Under the pieces are notes generated by a model. That model was not told where the DNA came from. It ran no database searches and saw only the letters and a program-made list of their open reading frames with translations. From contig CBDCEL010000003.1 in assembly GCA_965215845.1 (NCBI GenBank), positions 1,054,001 to 1,118,000 on the forward strand: a stretch of 64,000 bases of DNA, given 5' to 3'. The DNA is from Aurantibacter_A sp965215845 (lineage in GTDB: Bacteria; Bacteroidota; Bacteroidia; Flavobacteriales; Flavobacteriaceae). A program made the translations under genes and the position numbers. Numbering within the stretch: the first letter of the stretch is position 1; every line of letters starts with the position of its first letter. This document shows, one piece after another, positions 37,504 through 45,713 of this stretch.

Positions 37504-38559
37504 TCATTCCACTATACCTATCTCATAGGGAACCCCTGTCTTGATCACCGCCAGTGTCCTGCTCAATAGTTTCCTGGCCACCTTCACGATCACCTTCTTG
37601 ACGTTCTTTCCATGATGTTTGCGGTAATAGGCCTGCATCACCGGGTCGGTGCGTATGGCCTGCCATGAGGCCTCTATGAAATAACTGCGGACAAGGCGAT
37701 GGGCACGCATGCTGACGCCAGTATGGCGAAGGGTATCGCCACTTTGATAAATGCCCGGGGCCAAACCTACATAACCCGCAAGATGCTTGATGTTATCGAA
37801 CCTACGCAGATCGCCAAGTTCGCTCAAGATACCGCTGGCCACGATTCCCCCGATACCGGGTATACTGCGCAATAGCGTATAATCCCTTTTATAATATTGC
37901 TTGGTATACCTGCGAAGGCTTGTCGAGACGTCCCTGAACTCCTTATCTATGAACCGGAAACTGCGCATACGGCTACGTAGAACCTCATTGCCCGGGGCAT
38001 ACTCAAAAACAAATCGATCCAGCCAGTTGCGAAAATCATGGCTCCAGTGGCTGTTATCGAACTCAACAGGAACTTTGACCCCATAGTAGAGGAGCTGCAT
38101 CTTGATGTAACTCTTGATCTGGCGCATATCCTTGACCAGATCGTTTCGCCTGCGAAACAAACTCCGTAACTGCTCACGGCGACGATCCGGCACTTCTATG
38201 CTCTCCAAACGCCCGTCTTTGAGTTCTCGTGAGATCAACTGCGCATCGATGCGATCGGTCTTCGTATGGCGTTCCTTGCCCTTTCTGAAAACATCGGCAG
38301 GGTTAACCACCAAACTCCGCCAACCATACGAACAAAAGGCCCGGTGAGCGGAATAGCCACAACAACCAGCCTCATAGGCCGTCGAAACCTCAAAGCCCGG
38401 ATAGTGGCGCTCCACATAGTTCAAAAGGTGGGCCGGGTCGGGAGGCATCGAAAAAGTCCGGCCCGAGGACAGGTCCGTCGAGCAATGTACCTTCCAACTT
38501 CGTTTGTGTATGTCGATGCCAATGAATAACTTAGGTCGAGCAGTTTGTTGTGTTTCCAT
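37504..38559 (-). CDS. IS110-family transposase (DEDD RuvC-like plus serine domain)
   Basis: 351 residues. N-terminal RuvC-like DEDD domain: FIGIDIHKRSW (Asp), AYEAGCCGYS (Glu) and HTKTDRIDAQL (Asp pair). C-terminal transposase-20 domain with LRSIPGIGGIVASGILSELG and AGYVGLAPGIYQSGDTLRHT, including the catalytic Ser region. It appears full length and intact. Opposite in strand to the surrounding cassette genes. Confidence 0.93.
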   Translation of the reverse strand: METQQTARPKLFIGIDIHKRSWKVHCSTDLSSGRTFSMPPDPAHLLNYVERHYPGFEVSTAYEAGCCGYSAHRAFCSYGWRSLVVNPADVFRKGKERHTKTDRIDAQLISRELKDGRLESIEVPDRRREQLRSLFRRRNDLVKDMRQIKSYIKMQLLYYGVKVPVEFDNSHWSHDFRNWLDRFVFEYAPGNEVLRSRMRSFRFIDKEFRDVSTSLRRYTKQYYKRDYTLLRSIPGIGGIVASGILSELGDLRRFDNIKHLAGYVGLAPGIYQSGDTLRHTGVSMRAHRLVRSYFIEASWQAIRTDPVMQAYYRKHHGKNVKKVIVKVARKLLSRTLAVIKTGVPYEIGIVE

Positions 38560-38613
38560 CTCTATAAGTTTTGGTGAACTTTAAAGATAATCGACAAGCT
38601 GCTTTTACATAGA

Positions 38614-38793
38614 TGCTAACCACAATTGCGGCGGATTCGACTACCCTTCGACCAAGCCTGTATCGAGCTTGTCGAGATGCTCAGGGCAGGCCAAGCGAAT
38701 CCACTCGGAATCGCGAGCGATAGTGATTAACCCTGCCTACGGCAGGCAGGCGAAAAATAGTAACTTAAAACTCGTAACTGACGGTTATACGGG
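38614..38793. repeat. Cassette-boundary repeat 4 (attC-like, beside the IS)
   Basis: Left arm TGCTAACCACAATTGCGG (38614-38631). The interior holds a 32-base stretch at 38649-38680 that is repeated identically at 45761-45792, and a CCTGCCTACGGCAGG palindrome. The right core GTTATACGGG (38784-38793) matches, with one inserted base, the complement of ACCCTATAAC (40557-40566). Confidence 0.6.
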
Positions 38794-38799
38794 ACCGTC

Positions 38800-38895
38800 T
38801 TGTGTTCGCTTCTCTAGGAACGCCCGCGGCGACTGAAATCCCTATATCTCGCACCTCGATTCGCTGTATTTTGGAAGCACTACCTTAGGGGCAAG
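38800..38895. repeat. Leader module C, copy 1
   Basis: About 95 bases with the pattern TTCGCTT..GGCGACT..CCTCGATTCGC..TTTTGGAA. The same module occurs near 49510, 51600 and 55775. In copies 1 and 2 it lies after the right core and before a coding region, so it may be a mobile leader or promoter, or a small non-autonomous element. This 38560-38909 interval holds no gene. Confidence 0.45.
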
Positions 38896-38909
38896 CAGAC
38901 AAAACATAA

Positions 38910-39644
38910 ATGGCATATTCTGATAACATATCAAGACTATCTCGATTAACGGCAATTCTGTTGAAACTGCAAGCAAAAACTTCCGTCTCTGTTGAGAAGT
39001 TGGCAAAACACTTTGAAGTAAGTAAGAGAACCATTTATCGGGACTTGGCTTCATTGGAACAAGCGGGAGTTCCAGTTATTCAAATTGAAGGGAAAGGTTT
39101 TGGCTTAATGGATGGTTACAGGTTACCTCCCATTATGTTTACCGAGGAAGAAGCAAACGCTTTAATCTTTGGAGAGAAAATGATAGCAAAAACCAAAGAC
39201 GAATCGCTTATCAAGGAATTTACTAAAGCAACGGATAAGATAAAGTCAGTATTGCGAAGTAGCGAAAAAGAAAAAGTCGACTTTCTTGCCAACAGAACCA
39301 TTATCGGAAAAAATTGGCAGGAAGAAAGAACAAGTAATTATCTATCTGACATTCAAAAAGCACTTACCAACTTCCAGGTCATTCAAATCGAATATAGAAA
39401 AGAAGGGGCAACCAAAGATAGCATACGAGAAGTAGAACCCTTTGCGATTTATCATAACACCTCAGAAAATTGGGTCTTAATTGCATGGTGTAGATTGAGA
39501 AAAGAGTTTAGGAGTTTTAGGGTTGACAGAATTCAAAAAATGACCTATCCATTGGAAAAGTTTGTACCCCACAAAATGACATTAGACGAGTATGTGGAAA
39601 TTCAAAGAAAAAAACATTTTCAAGAACCTGTGACAAAGGGTTGA
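38910..39644 (+). CDS. YafY-type HTH/WYL-domain transcriptional regulator
   Basis: 244 residues. N-terminal HTH_11 winged helix: SVEKLAKHFEVSKRTIYRDL (about 27-46). The C-terminal WYL domain has IQIEYRKEG, VEPFAIYHNTSENWVLIAWC and RSFRVDRIQKM. WYL regulators sense small ligands or nucleic acids. It is the first gene of a three-gene cassette, almost touching the SRPBCC gene, which it may control. Confidence 0.88.
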   Translation: MAYSDNISRLSRLTAILLKLQAKTSVSVEKLAKHFEVSKRTIYRDLASLEQAGVPVIQIEGKGFGLMDGYRLPPIMFTEEEANALIFGEKMIAKTKDESLIKEFTKATDKIKSVLRSSEKEKVDFLANRTIIGKNWQEERTSNYLSDIQKALTNFQVIQIEYRKEGATKDSIREVEPFAIYHNTSENWVLIAWCRLRKEFRSFRVDRIQKMTYPLEKFVPHKMTLDEYVEIQRKKHFQEPVTKG

Positions 39645-39682
39645 CACAACCCAAGTTTACTTTTGGGAAAGACAATGTTAAA

Positions 39683-40132
39683 ATGATGGATTTTTACACA
39701 GAAATTTACATTAATGCCCCAACGGAAAAAGTATGGAATGCATTTGTCGAGCCAAATCAGTTTTTTAAGGCATTTTACCAAGCAGATATTCGTTCTACTT
39801 TCAAAATTGGAGAACGAATAGAATACGCCGGGATTTATCAAGGACAAGAAACAGTGCATATATATGGAGAGGTTTTGGAATATGAGAAAGGCAAACTTCT
39901 TTCTTATACCGACCACCCAGGCCCTATGTACAAAGAGAATCACGTACAGCTAAGATCAAGAGTCAAGGCTACTTTTGAATCTTTTGTACAAGCAACGCGT
40001 CTCACATTGACCAATGACCAATTTACTGAAAACAATCCTATGCAGGAAGAAGCCAAACAATGGTACCTAATCCTCAGCAATTTAAAGACTTGGGTAGAAA
40101 CAGGGAATTTAATGAACTTGCCAAATCATTAA
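39683..40132 (+). CDS. SRPBCC/AHSA1-family protein
   Basis: 149 residues from the ATG at 39683 (MMDFYTEIYINAPTEKVWNA). A TTG at 39641 overlapping the upstream stop is an alternative. A START-like ligand-binding fold is suggested by INAPTEKVWNAF, the central beta strands and a C-terminal helix AKQWYLILSNLKTWVETG. Such proteins bind hydrophobic ligands. It ends 2 bases before the DUF6157-like gene. Confidence 0.75.
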   Translation: MMDFYTEIYINAPTEKVWNAFVEPNQFFKAFYQADIRSTFKIGERIEYAGIYQGQETVHIYGEVLEYEKGKLLSYTDHPGPMYKENHVQLRSRVKATFESFVQATRLTLTNDQFTENNPMQEEAKQWYLILSNLKTWVETGNLMNLPNH

Positions 40133-40134
40133 TT

Positions 40135-40548
40135 ATGAAACATACAACAAATTACTACAATACATTCATAGAAATAGCAGAAGATTGCAAAACGGATAAA
40201 GGAGAAATGCCACCAATCAAAGGAGAAAAGAAAACCGTGGCTAATTTGCAATTCGATATACTTTATGAAAATCCATACAAGTACACTTCTGATGAGGTAC
40301 TATTTGATGTATTTGCAATCAGAAAAGAATTTGAAAAAGGAGAAATGGACGAGCAAAGAGAGTATTATTTCTCCAAAGGGCGACCTTGTTTTCGTGCCTC
40401 TCCCCTAACCAAATCTTATGGTTGGGGAATTCACAGTAATGAAGAAGGGAAAATTGCAATCTACGGGGCAGAGACAAAGGAGTACAAGAAGTTTCTTGCA
40501 GATGATTCAATCAAAAAAGTAAAAGCAATGAGAAGTAAACGAAAATAG
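40135..40548 (+). CDS. DUF6157-like small protein
   Basis: 137 residues from the ATG at 40135. NYYNTFIEIAEDCKTDKGEM and GRPCFRASPLTKSYGWGIHS are conserved in a widespread family of short stress-associated or hypothetical proteins. No catalytic motif is evident. Last gene of cassette 4, 8 bases before the attC-like left arm. Confidence 0.6.
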   Translation: MKHTTNYYNTFIEIAEDCKTDKGEMPPIKGEKKTVANLQFDILYENPYKYTSDEVLFDVFAIRKEFEKGEMDEQREYYFSKGRPCFRASPLTKSYGWGIHSNEEGKIAIYGAETKEYKKFLADDSIKKVKAMRSKRK

Positions 40549-40556
40549 GAAAGCCA

Positions 40557-40627
40557 ACCCTATAACAATGGCTATTACGATAGTGCTCCCTATCGGTCAC
40601 ACTGCATATAACCGAGAACGTTGTATG
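40557..40627. repeat. Cassette-boundary repeat 5 (71-base attC-like site)
   Basis: A compact site with left arm ACCCTATAACAATGGCTAT and a right core GTTGTATG at 40620-40627. Its length is in the usual attC range, and one other site (49454-49524) also spans 71 bases. The right core is the exact complement of CATACAAC (41763-41770), beyond the next two genes. Confidence 0.7.
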
Positions 40628-40692
40628 TATTTAAAATATCACATCACGGGCTTTGGAAAATATTAGTGTTTACCAAGCGTAAAGTGCTCGAG

Positions 40693-41172
40693 TTAAAAAT
40701 AAGTGTTGTTGTTTCGAAACTTTCCCCCTATCATCCAAAATAAAAAGCGCATCGAACCGTGAATGGGTTGAACGCTGTCCCAATGTTCGGTGATTTCCCC
40801 GTTTTCCACTTTCCACACATCCATGATATTAAGCCCCTTTTTAGGATTACCGCGGTGCTTTTTATTATTGGTGGCGTGAGAATGAAGAATCACGAACGAA
40901 CCGTCAACATAGATATGCTTGACATCATAGGCATAGTCGGGGTAGCGCTTGGCAAAATTTGATACGACCTCGAGCACACCCGCTGGTCCGTCAACCATGC
41001 TTTGATTATGCTGCTTGTACTTATGCCCGCCATACTTCTTCTTGATATACTCAAAATCGTGGTCGTTCATTATATGTTGCACAAAATCTACGACTACAGC
41101 CGCATTTTCGTATTCCTGCTCCGTCCAGGTCTCTTTTTTCAGACTATCCAGATTTATTTCGAAAGTTTCCAT
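40693..41172 (-). CDS. NTF2/SnoaL-like protein
   Basis: 159 residues from METFEINLDS; upstream ATGs at 41190 and 41238 are alternatives, but the latter would cover the operator palindromes. SnoaL-like core: VQHIMNDHDFEYIKKKYGG, YKQHNQSMVDGPAGV, DGSFVILHSHATN and MDVWKVENGEITEHWDSVQ. A polyketide-cyclase or hydrolase-like pocket protein with unknown substrate. Divergent from an HxlR regulator, which probably controls it. Confidence 0.8.
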   Translation of the reverse strand: METFEINLDSLKKETWTEQEYENAAVVVDFVQHIMNDHDFEYIKKKYGGHKYKQHNQSMVDGPAGVLEVVSNFAKRYPDYAYDVKHIYVDGSFVILHSHATNNKKHRGNPKKGLNIMDVWKVENGEITEHWDSVQPIHGSMRFLFWMIGGKFRNNNTYF

Positions 41173-41193
41173 TTCATTGATTATTTCCATTAA

Positions 41194-41208
41194 CTTGCAA
41201 TATGCAAG
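41194..41208. promoter_or_regulatory. Palindromic operator candidate for the HxlR regulator
   Basis: CTTGCA, ATA, TGCAAG: a perfect 15-base palindrome in the divergent intergenic region. A related half-site pair ACTTG..CAAGT follows at 41224-41240. Two similar palindromes between a regulator and its divergent target are the usual HxlR layout. Confidence 0.55.
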
Positions 41209-41223
41209 CAAATATAACACCTT

Positions 41224-41240
41224 ACTTGCAAAAAACAAGT
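41224..41240. promoter_or_regulatory. Second operator candidate overlapping the hxlR start
   Basis: ACTTG, 7 bases, CAAGT. It ends one base before the proposed ATG at 41242, so binding there would block the regulator's own expression. It shares its ACTTGCA core with the palindrome at 41194-41208. Confidence 0.45.
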
Positions 41241-41241
41241 G

Positions 41242-41649
41242 ATGATGAAAAAAAACATTAAACGTTCAGACTGTCCGATCAGTTATGGCCTTGACCTTTT
41301 TGGTGACAAATGGAGTTTGCTGATCGTCAGGGACCTTGTATTCCATCAAAAAAGGTTTTATAAGGAATTCCTTCGCTCAAAAGAAAAAATCGCCACGAAC
41401 ATTTTATCGGATCGACTAAAAAAATTGGAACATGCAGGACTTATCGAATCTAAAGTTTACGAGAAATTAAGAACGCAAAAAGAATATTCATTAACGGATA
41501 AGGGAAAGGACTTAATACCCATCTTGGTCGAATTCATTTTGTGGTCCGCCAAATACGAGGTCGGACTTGCCGTCACAGACGAATTTGTTCAAAAAGCCAC
41601 AAATTGTAGAAAAGAGGTCATTGAAAATATAATGTCAAACTCAAATTAA
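41242..41649 (+). CDS. HxlR-family winged-helix transcriptional regulator
   Basis: 135 residues. HxlR marks: CPISYGLDLFGDKWSLLIVR with the conserved N-terminal Cys, FYKEFLRSKEKIATNILSDRL (recognition helix) and LTDKGKDLIPIL. Such regulators respond to oxidants or electrophiles through the Cys. Divergent from the NTF2-like gene within the same cassette. Confidence 0.9.
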   Translation: MMKKNIKRSDCPISYGLDLFGDKWSLLIVRDLVFHQKRFYKEFLRSKEKIATNILSDRLKKLEHAGLIESKVYEKLRTQKEYSLTDKGKDLIPILVEFILWSAKYEVGLAVTDEFVQKATNCRKEVIENIMSNSN

Positions 41650-41762
41650 CTATGCACAGAGGCGATAATTCGTTGTTACTTTTGGTTAACTTGAAACCAC
41701 AAACAAATGAATCGGCTGGATTTTATACGGAAAAGTCAAGCAGACATTTTCCACAACGAAGC

Positions 41763-41783
41763 CATACAACAACCGTTGTGCAG
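41763..41783. repeat. Cassette-boundary repeat 6 (minimal 21-base site)
   Basis: CATACAAC (41763-41770), four bases, then GTTGTGCAG (41775-41783): left arm and right core with no stem between. CATACAAC is the exact complement of the upstream right core at 40620. The right core matches the complement of CTAAACAAC (42315-42323) at 7 of 9 positions. Either a site with a deleted centre or a simple fusion point. Confidence 0.55.
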
Positions 41784-41822
41784 AATTAAATTAATAACCT
41801 TTATCCATTAACAAATTCAATT

Positions 41823-42287
41823 ATGAAAAGCCTGATAATCTTATTTATTCTTGGTTCTTTGTTTCTAACCACTAATAAATTGGGGGTGATGGAGACATCT
41901 TCCGACGAACCGTTCGAGCAAGAATTTACAGAAGTTATATCCTACCGGGAATTGCATTTACTAGAGGGGGTAAAAGAAGACGATTTTGAGAATTTTGTTA
42001 CTGAACGTTTGATTCCAACGTTTGATAAAAATGTGCCAGGAGTTACCTTGAAACTATTGAAGGGAGATAGAGGGGAAAAAAGAGACGTTTATGTTCTCCT
42101 TATAATTTTTGACTCGTCAAAAACAAGGGATTTTTATTTTCCAACCGAACAACACGGTGAGACGAATATGCCAGAAACGGCATTGATGTTATGGAAGCCC
42201 GGTCAAAAAGTACTAATCGAAGAGTTTGACAACTATGTTAAACCCCTTGAAGAAAATCTGTTCACGGATTTCAACGTTATAAAATAA
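41823..42287 (+). CDS. Secreted protein of unknown function
   Basis: 154 residues with a signal-like N-terminus (SLIILFILGSLFLTT). The mature part is acidic: YRELHLLEGVKEDDFENFVT, PTFDKNVPGVTLKLLKGDRG and DVYVLLIIFDSSKTRDFYFP. The pattern hints at a dimeric alpha-beta barrel-like fold, but I cannot assign a family. Single gene between repeats 6 and 7. Confidence 0.6.
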   Translation: MKSLIILFILGSLFLTTNKLGVMETSSDEPFEQEFTEVISYRELHLLEGVKEDDFENFVTERLIPTFDKNVPGVTLKLLKGDRGEKRDVYVLLIIFDSSKTRDFYFPTEQHGETNMPETALMLWKPGQKVLIEEFDNYVKPLEENLFTDFNVIK

Positions 42288-42314
42288 TCTGATTTCTTTA
42301 GATTAATCCTAACC

Positions 42315-42614
42315 CTAAACAACAATGGCAATAATTAATCCGCCAAGGGTGGACAGGTACGCAATCCGGTCGTCAATTTTTCATTCCCAATATCATGCCT
42401 GCCGGCAGGCAGGCGCAAAACCCACAAGTGACGCCCTGTAAAAAAAAAGGCTACTTGATGACCGATGGCAAAGGGAACCAGACCGAACATCAGATCATTT
42501 CCCTCGCCAGCGTTCAGGGATTTTACTATATTTCCATGAAAACCGACAGACCTGCCTAGCGGCAGACAGACTGCCCACTTATCTACCTTTGGAGGATAGC
42601 GCGGCGTTGTGCGC
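42315..42614. repeat. Cassette-boundary repeat 7 (300 bases)
   Basis: Left arm CTAAACAACAATGGCAATAA, a CCTGCCGGCAGGCAGG palindrome near 42400, module A (TTTTACTATATTTCCATGAA, from 42521) and right core GTTGTGCGC (42606-42614). This interval (42288-42650) has no credible gene; the 93-codon minus-strand frame inside it is made of repeat sequence. Confidence 0.6.
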
Positions 42615-42650
42615 AAGTCTTATAAAAAGTGACACAATAATAAAATCATA

Positions 42651-44288
42651 ATGATTAGGAAAAATCTAATGTTCTTTTTTGTAATTCTAACCTTTTCCAT
42701 GTCTGGATGTGCACAGGACGAAAACATGAAAGATTACATAGGGATATGGGTAGGGATACCAGAAAATAAAAACAATCTAAATCTAGATATAATAATCAAT
42801 TTGAAAGGAAAAGATGCCACGCTAAAAATATCGAATAGTAAAGACATTTTTATAAAAGAATTCTCTTTTGAAAATCAGATCAATCTTTTGCTAACTCATG
42901 ACTTTTCATTTAAGGGTATGGTTGATAATAATTCATCTAACATTAATGGCTTTATTAAATTGAAAAGGGATTTATTTCCTGTCAAGCTAGAAAAACAAGG
43001 TAATCGATATATAGGCAAATGGAATCTTTCTGCTCTTCATTATTTAAGGGCAGACGGTCTTAAGCTAATTATGGAGGGCGTAACGAACGAAGAATACAAT
43101 GCTTATCCCATACTCGGTTCGTTTTGGTGCACAGACTTTAAAAAGAAGAACGACAGTATTTCATTTAATGATTACAGAACTGGACTATTTTTTGACGGGA
43201 AGTTGAGTAAGTCCGAAATTATTGTGGATATTAATCTTGGTTTTGATAAAACAATAGCTACGGTAGTTTATAAGAGGCTTGACGATAAGGTAGCTTCAAG
43301 CACTCAGTCAAGTGAACAAAAGACGTTAGTTAATGATGGCTGGGAAATATCTAATAATCCGTTGAATTTAAAAAAAATGGAAGAGGATATTGGAAATAAT
43401 CTCTTAGAAGGCACGGAAGGTATCGTTATATCTAAAAATGGTAAAATTGTATATGAAAGGTACTTTGGTGATTTCAACGCTAATACTCCACATGATACAC
43501 GCTCTGCAGGCAAAAGTTATGGGTCCGCAATAATAGGCTTGGCAATAGATAATGGAGTCATCGAAAACGTAGAGCAAAAAGTCTACAAATACTTGCCAAA
43601 AGAATATCAGTACACTATAGATTCTGAAAAATCTAAAATCATTCTTAAAGATTTACTCACCATGAGTTCAGGTATAAAAGTAGGAGAAGATGACTATCAA
43701 AGTTCTGATAATTGGTTAAAAAAAGTTTTAGAAGTGCCTCTTAAACACAATCCAAAAGAACATACCATTTATAAATCTGCAGACCCTTTTTTAGCTGGTG
43801 TTTATCTAAGTAACCGTTTATCCATACCGATGGAATTCTTTATTCATGAAAAGTTGTTTGAACCTCTTGGAATCAAAAATTACATAATGAATACAGATGA
43901 CACTGGCATACCCTACTTTGCGGGAGGTATTCACCTAACCCCAAGAGATATGCTGAAATTTGGTCAGTTATACCTCAATAAAGGTATCTGGAAAGGAAAA
44001 CGGATAATGTCCGAAGAATGGATCAATGATTCATTTAAGAAGCACACTTTTCTAGAAGATGTAGCTGATAAGAACAAATATGGATATCTATGGTGGCACA
44101 ATAAGTACAATATAAATGGAAAGGAAATCAAATCAATAGAGGCAAGAGGGGCAGGTGGACAATATATTTTTGTTTTACCACAATTAAATTCAGTTGTCGC
44201 AATTACATCAGGTAATTATAGAAATGGAAAAACAAGACAGCCTGAAAAAATATTGCATGATTATATTCTTTCAACAATATTAAATTAA
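42651..44288 (+). CDS. Class C beta-lactamase-like serine hydrolase lipoprotein with N-terminal extension
   Basis: 545 residues with a lipobox (TFSMSGC). Residues ~25-215 form an extra beta-rich domain. The hydrolase domain starts near 225. The catalytic SxxK is SAGK in DTRSAGKSYGS, and YKSADPFLAG is the second motif. The C-terminal GAGGQYIFVLPQ is the third block. Resembles 6-aminohexanoate-dimer hydrolase-like esterases rather than antibiotic resistance enzymes. Single gene of cassette 7. Confidence 0.8.
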   Translation: MIRKNLMFFFVILTFSMSGCAQDENMKDYIGIWVGIPENKNNLNLDIIINLKGKDATLKISNSKDIFIKEFSFENQINLLLTHDFSFKGMVDNNSSNINGFIKLKRDLFPVKLEKQGNRYIGKWNLSALHYLRADGLKLIMEGVTNEEYNAYPILGSFWCTDFKKKNDSISFNDYRTGLFFDGKLSKSEIIVDINLGFDKTIATVVYKRLDDKVASSTQSSEQKTLVNDGWEISNNPLNLKKMEEDIGNNLLEGTEGIVISKNGKIVYERYFGDFNANTPHDTRSAGKSYGSAIIGLAIDNGVIENVEQKVYKYLPKEYQYTIDSEKSKIILKDLLTMSSGIKVGEDDYQSSDNWLKKVLEVPLKHNPKEHTIYKSADPFLAGVYLSNRLSIPMEFFIHEKLFEPLGIKNYIMNTDDTGIPYFAGGIHLTPRDMLKFGQLYLNKGIWKGKRIMSEEWINDSFKKHTFLEDVADKNKYGYLWWHNKYNINGKEIKSIEARGAGGQYIFVLPQLNSVVAITSGNYRNGKTRQPEKILHDYILSTILN

Positions 44289-44289
44289 A

Positions 44290-44312
44290 AGCCAGCACAT
44301 AAAATACTATAT
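44290..44312. repeat. Solitary cassette left arm (repeat 8a)
   Basis: AGCCAGCACATAAAATACTA closely resembles the left arm at 49449-49468 and also 51421-51434. No right core is visible before the short gene that follows, so the site may be truncated. Confidence 0.45.
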
Positions 44313-44318
44313 GTCCTT

Positions 44319-44486
44319 ATGTATCCAGATTGGGTGTTGTTCCTAAACATATTTATTTGTTTGCTCAACCTCTATCTTGGAATAAAGCTGATTCCGAAAA
44401 AAATTTCGGTTATAAAAAGTTACCGATTAGTGTTTATTTCTGTGATAATTGGAATAATAGTTAGCAATTTTTACAATCTGACTTGA
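44319..44486 (+). CDS. Small two-helix membrane protein
   Basis: 55 residues: helix 1 WVLFLNIFICLLNLYLGIKL, a basic loop PKKISVIKSYR, helix 2 LVFISVIIGIIVSNFY. It is enclosed by cassette-type repeat elements (44290 and 44495), which favours a real gene rather than a chance frame. No family recognised. Membrane insertion with a basic cytoplasmic loop is likely. Confidence 0.5.
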   Translation: MYPDWVLFLNIFICLLNLYLGIKLIPKKISVIKSYRLVFISVIIGIIVSNFYNLT

Positions 44487-44494
44487 ATAAAAAC

Positions 44495-44527
44495 GTGTTA
44501 CAACAACGGCCATACTACGTTAAAACC
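44495..44527. repeat. Cassette-boundary repeat 8b (short)
   Basis: Left arm GTGTTACAACAACGGCCATA is followed directly by CTAC and right core GTTAAAACC (44519-44527). Like repeat 6, it lacks a long centre. Confidence 0.5.
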
Positions 44528-44534
44528 AATCCTT

Positions 44535-45711
44535 ATGAAAAGAACATCCAAAGTATTACTAATAATTCTTTTATGTTTTCAATCTTATGGACAAAAACCA
44601 AGAGCAAGAGATCTGGGTGTTCCCTTTTTTGGTAAAACCGGAGAATTAAACGCAATTACCGATGTTAAAGGTGTTGAAGTCGGTTATTCCACTATAATCG
44701 CTGGAGAGGGCGAAAACATTATTGGGAAAGGCCCCATTAGAACGGGCGTAACGGCAATTTTCCCGAGAGGAAGGGCAAAAAAATTCAGTCCGGTTTTCGC
44801 AAATTGGTATAGCCTAAATGGAAATGGAGAAATGACCGGAACAACATGGGTTACTGAATCCGGGTTTCTTGAAACTCCAATTATGATTACAAATACCAAT
44901 AGCGTTGGAGTCGTTCGAGATGCGGTTTTGAAATGGTATGTCGATACAGATTGGTACAAAGGGGAAGATTGGTGGTATACCTATCCAGTTGTTGCAGAAA
45001 CGTATGATGGATTTTTAAATGACATTTATGGTTTCCATGTCAAAGAAAAACATGTTTTAGAGGCGATCAACAATGCTTCAACGGGCAAAATTCAAGAGGG
45101 CAATGTAGGTGGTGGAACAGGAATGATGTGTTTGGGTTTTAAAGGAGGAACGGGGACAGCTTCCCGCCAATTCAAAATTGATGATTCAACCTATACCATT
45201 GGCGTTTTGGTACAAGCCAATTTCGGTGCCAAATTCAATCTTACGATTGCCGGTGTTCCTGTTGGCCTTGAGTTAAAGGACACTTTGAATTACGAAATGA
45301 AAAAACCGCCAAAATCCAATAGACAAGAAGGTGATGGTTCAATCATTGTAGTGGTGGCCACAGATGCGCCACTACTCCCCCCATCAGCTTAAACGAATTG
45401 CCCAAAGAGTTCCCATTGGAATAGGAAATGTAGGCGGTCGTGGCTCTAACGGTTCAGGTGATATCTTCATTGCGTTTTCAACGGCCAATGAAAATGCCTT
45501 TAACAGAAAAGAAAAAGTGCGTATAGAGAGTTTACCAAATGACCAAATGAATTGGTTTTTTCAAAGCACTGTACAAGCGGTTGAAGAAGCAATAATAAAT
45601 GCCATGGTCGCTGCAGAGGATATGGAAGGAATAAATGGCAATAAAGCCTATGCCCTACCCCATGATTTACTTATCAAAACCCTAAAAAAATACAATCGAG
45701 TAAAAGAATAA
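44535..45711 (+). pseudogene. DmpA/P1-family (S58) aminopeptidase gene with a frameshift
   Basis: Two frames together cover one protein of about 390 residues: 44535-45392 (signal peptide, then RARDLGVPFFGKTGELNAIT, VGYSTIIAGEG, TNSVGVVRDAV, GNVGGGTGMMCLGFKGGTGT) and 45364-45711 (GNVGGRGSNGSGDIFIAFST with the nucleophile Ser region). They join at a run of six C at 45377-45382: removing one C gives ATDAPLLPHQLKRIAQR, the family sequence. DmpA-type enzymes self-cleave and release N-terminal amino acids. Either a true pseudogene or a homopolymer sequencing error. Confidence 0.85.
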
Positions 45712-45713
45712 CA

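Larger units (their letters stand above)
37240..38613 (-). mobile_element. IS110-family insertion sequence at an attC-like site
   Basis: Carries one DEDD transposase gene (37504-38559). Exact ends cannot be set: no terminal inverted repeat or target duplication is obvious, as normal for IS110. The right end must lie left of the intact left arm TGCTAACCACAATTG at 38614; the left end is within ~60 bases after the methyltransferase stop. The long noncoding flank is downstream of the transposase (about 266 bases against ~54 upstream), as in the IS1111 subgroup. Confidence 0.75.

Noticed and set aside
37342..37569. 75-codon plus-strand frame within the IS110 flank
   Set aside because: Overlaps the end of the transposase gene on the other strand and shows no family features; the region is better seen as noncoding IS flank.
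42335..42616. 93-codon minus-strand frame with an apparent ATG
   Set aside because: It lies fully inside cassette-boundary repeat 7, is built from repeat modules and has no protein-like pattern.
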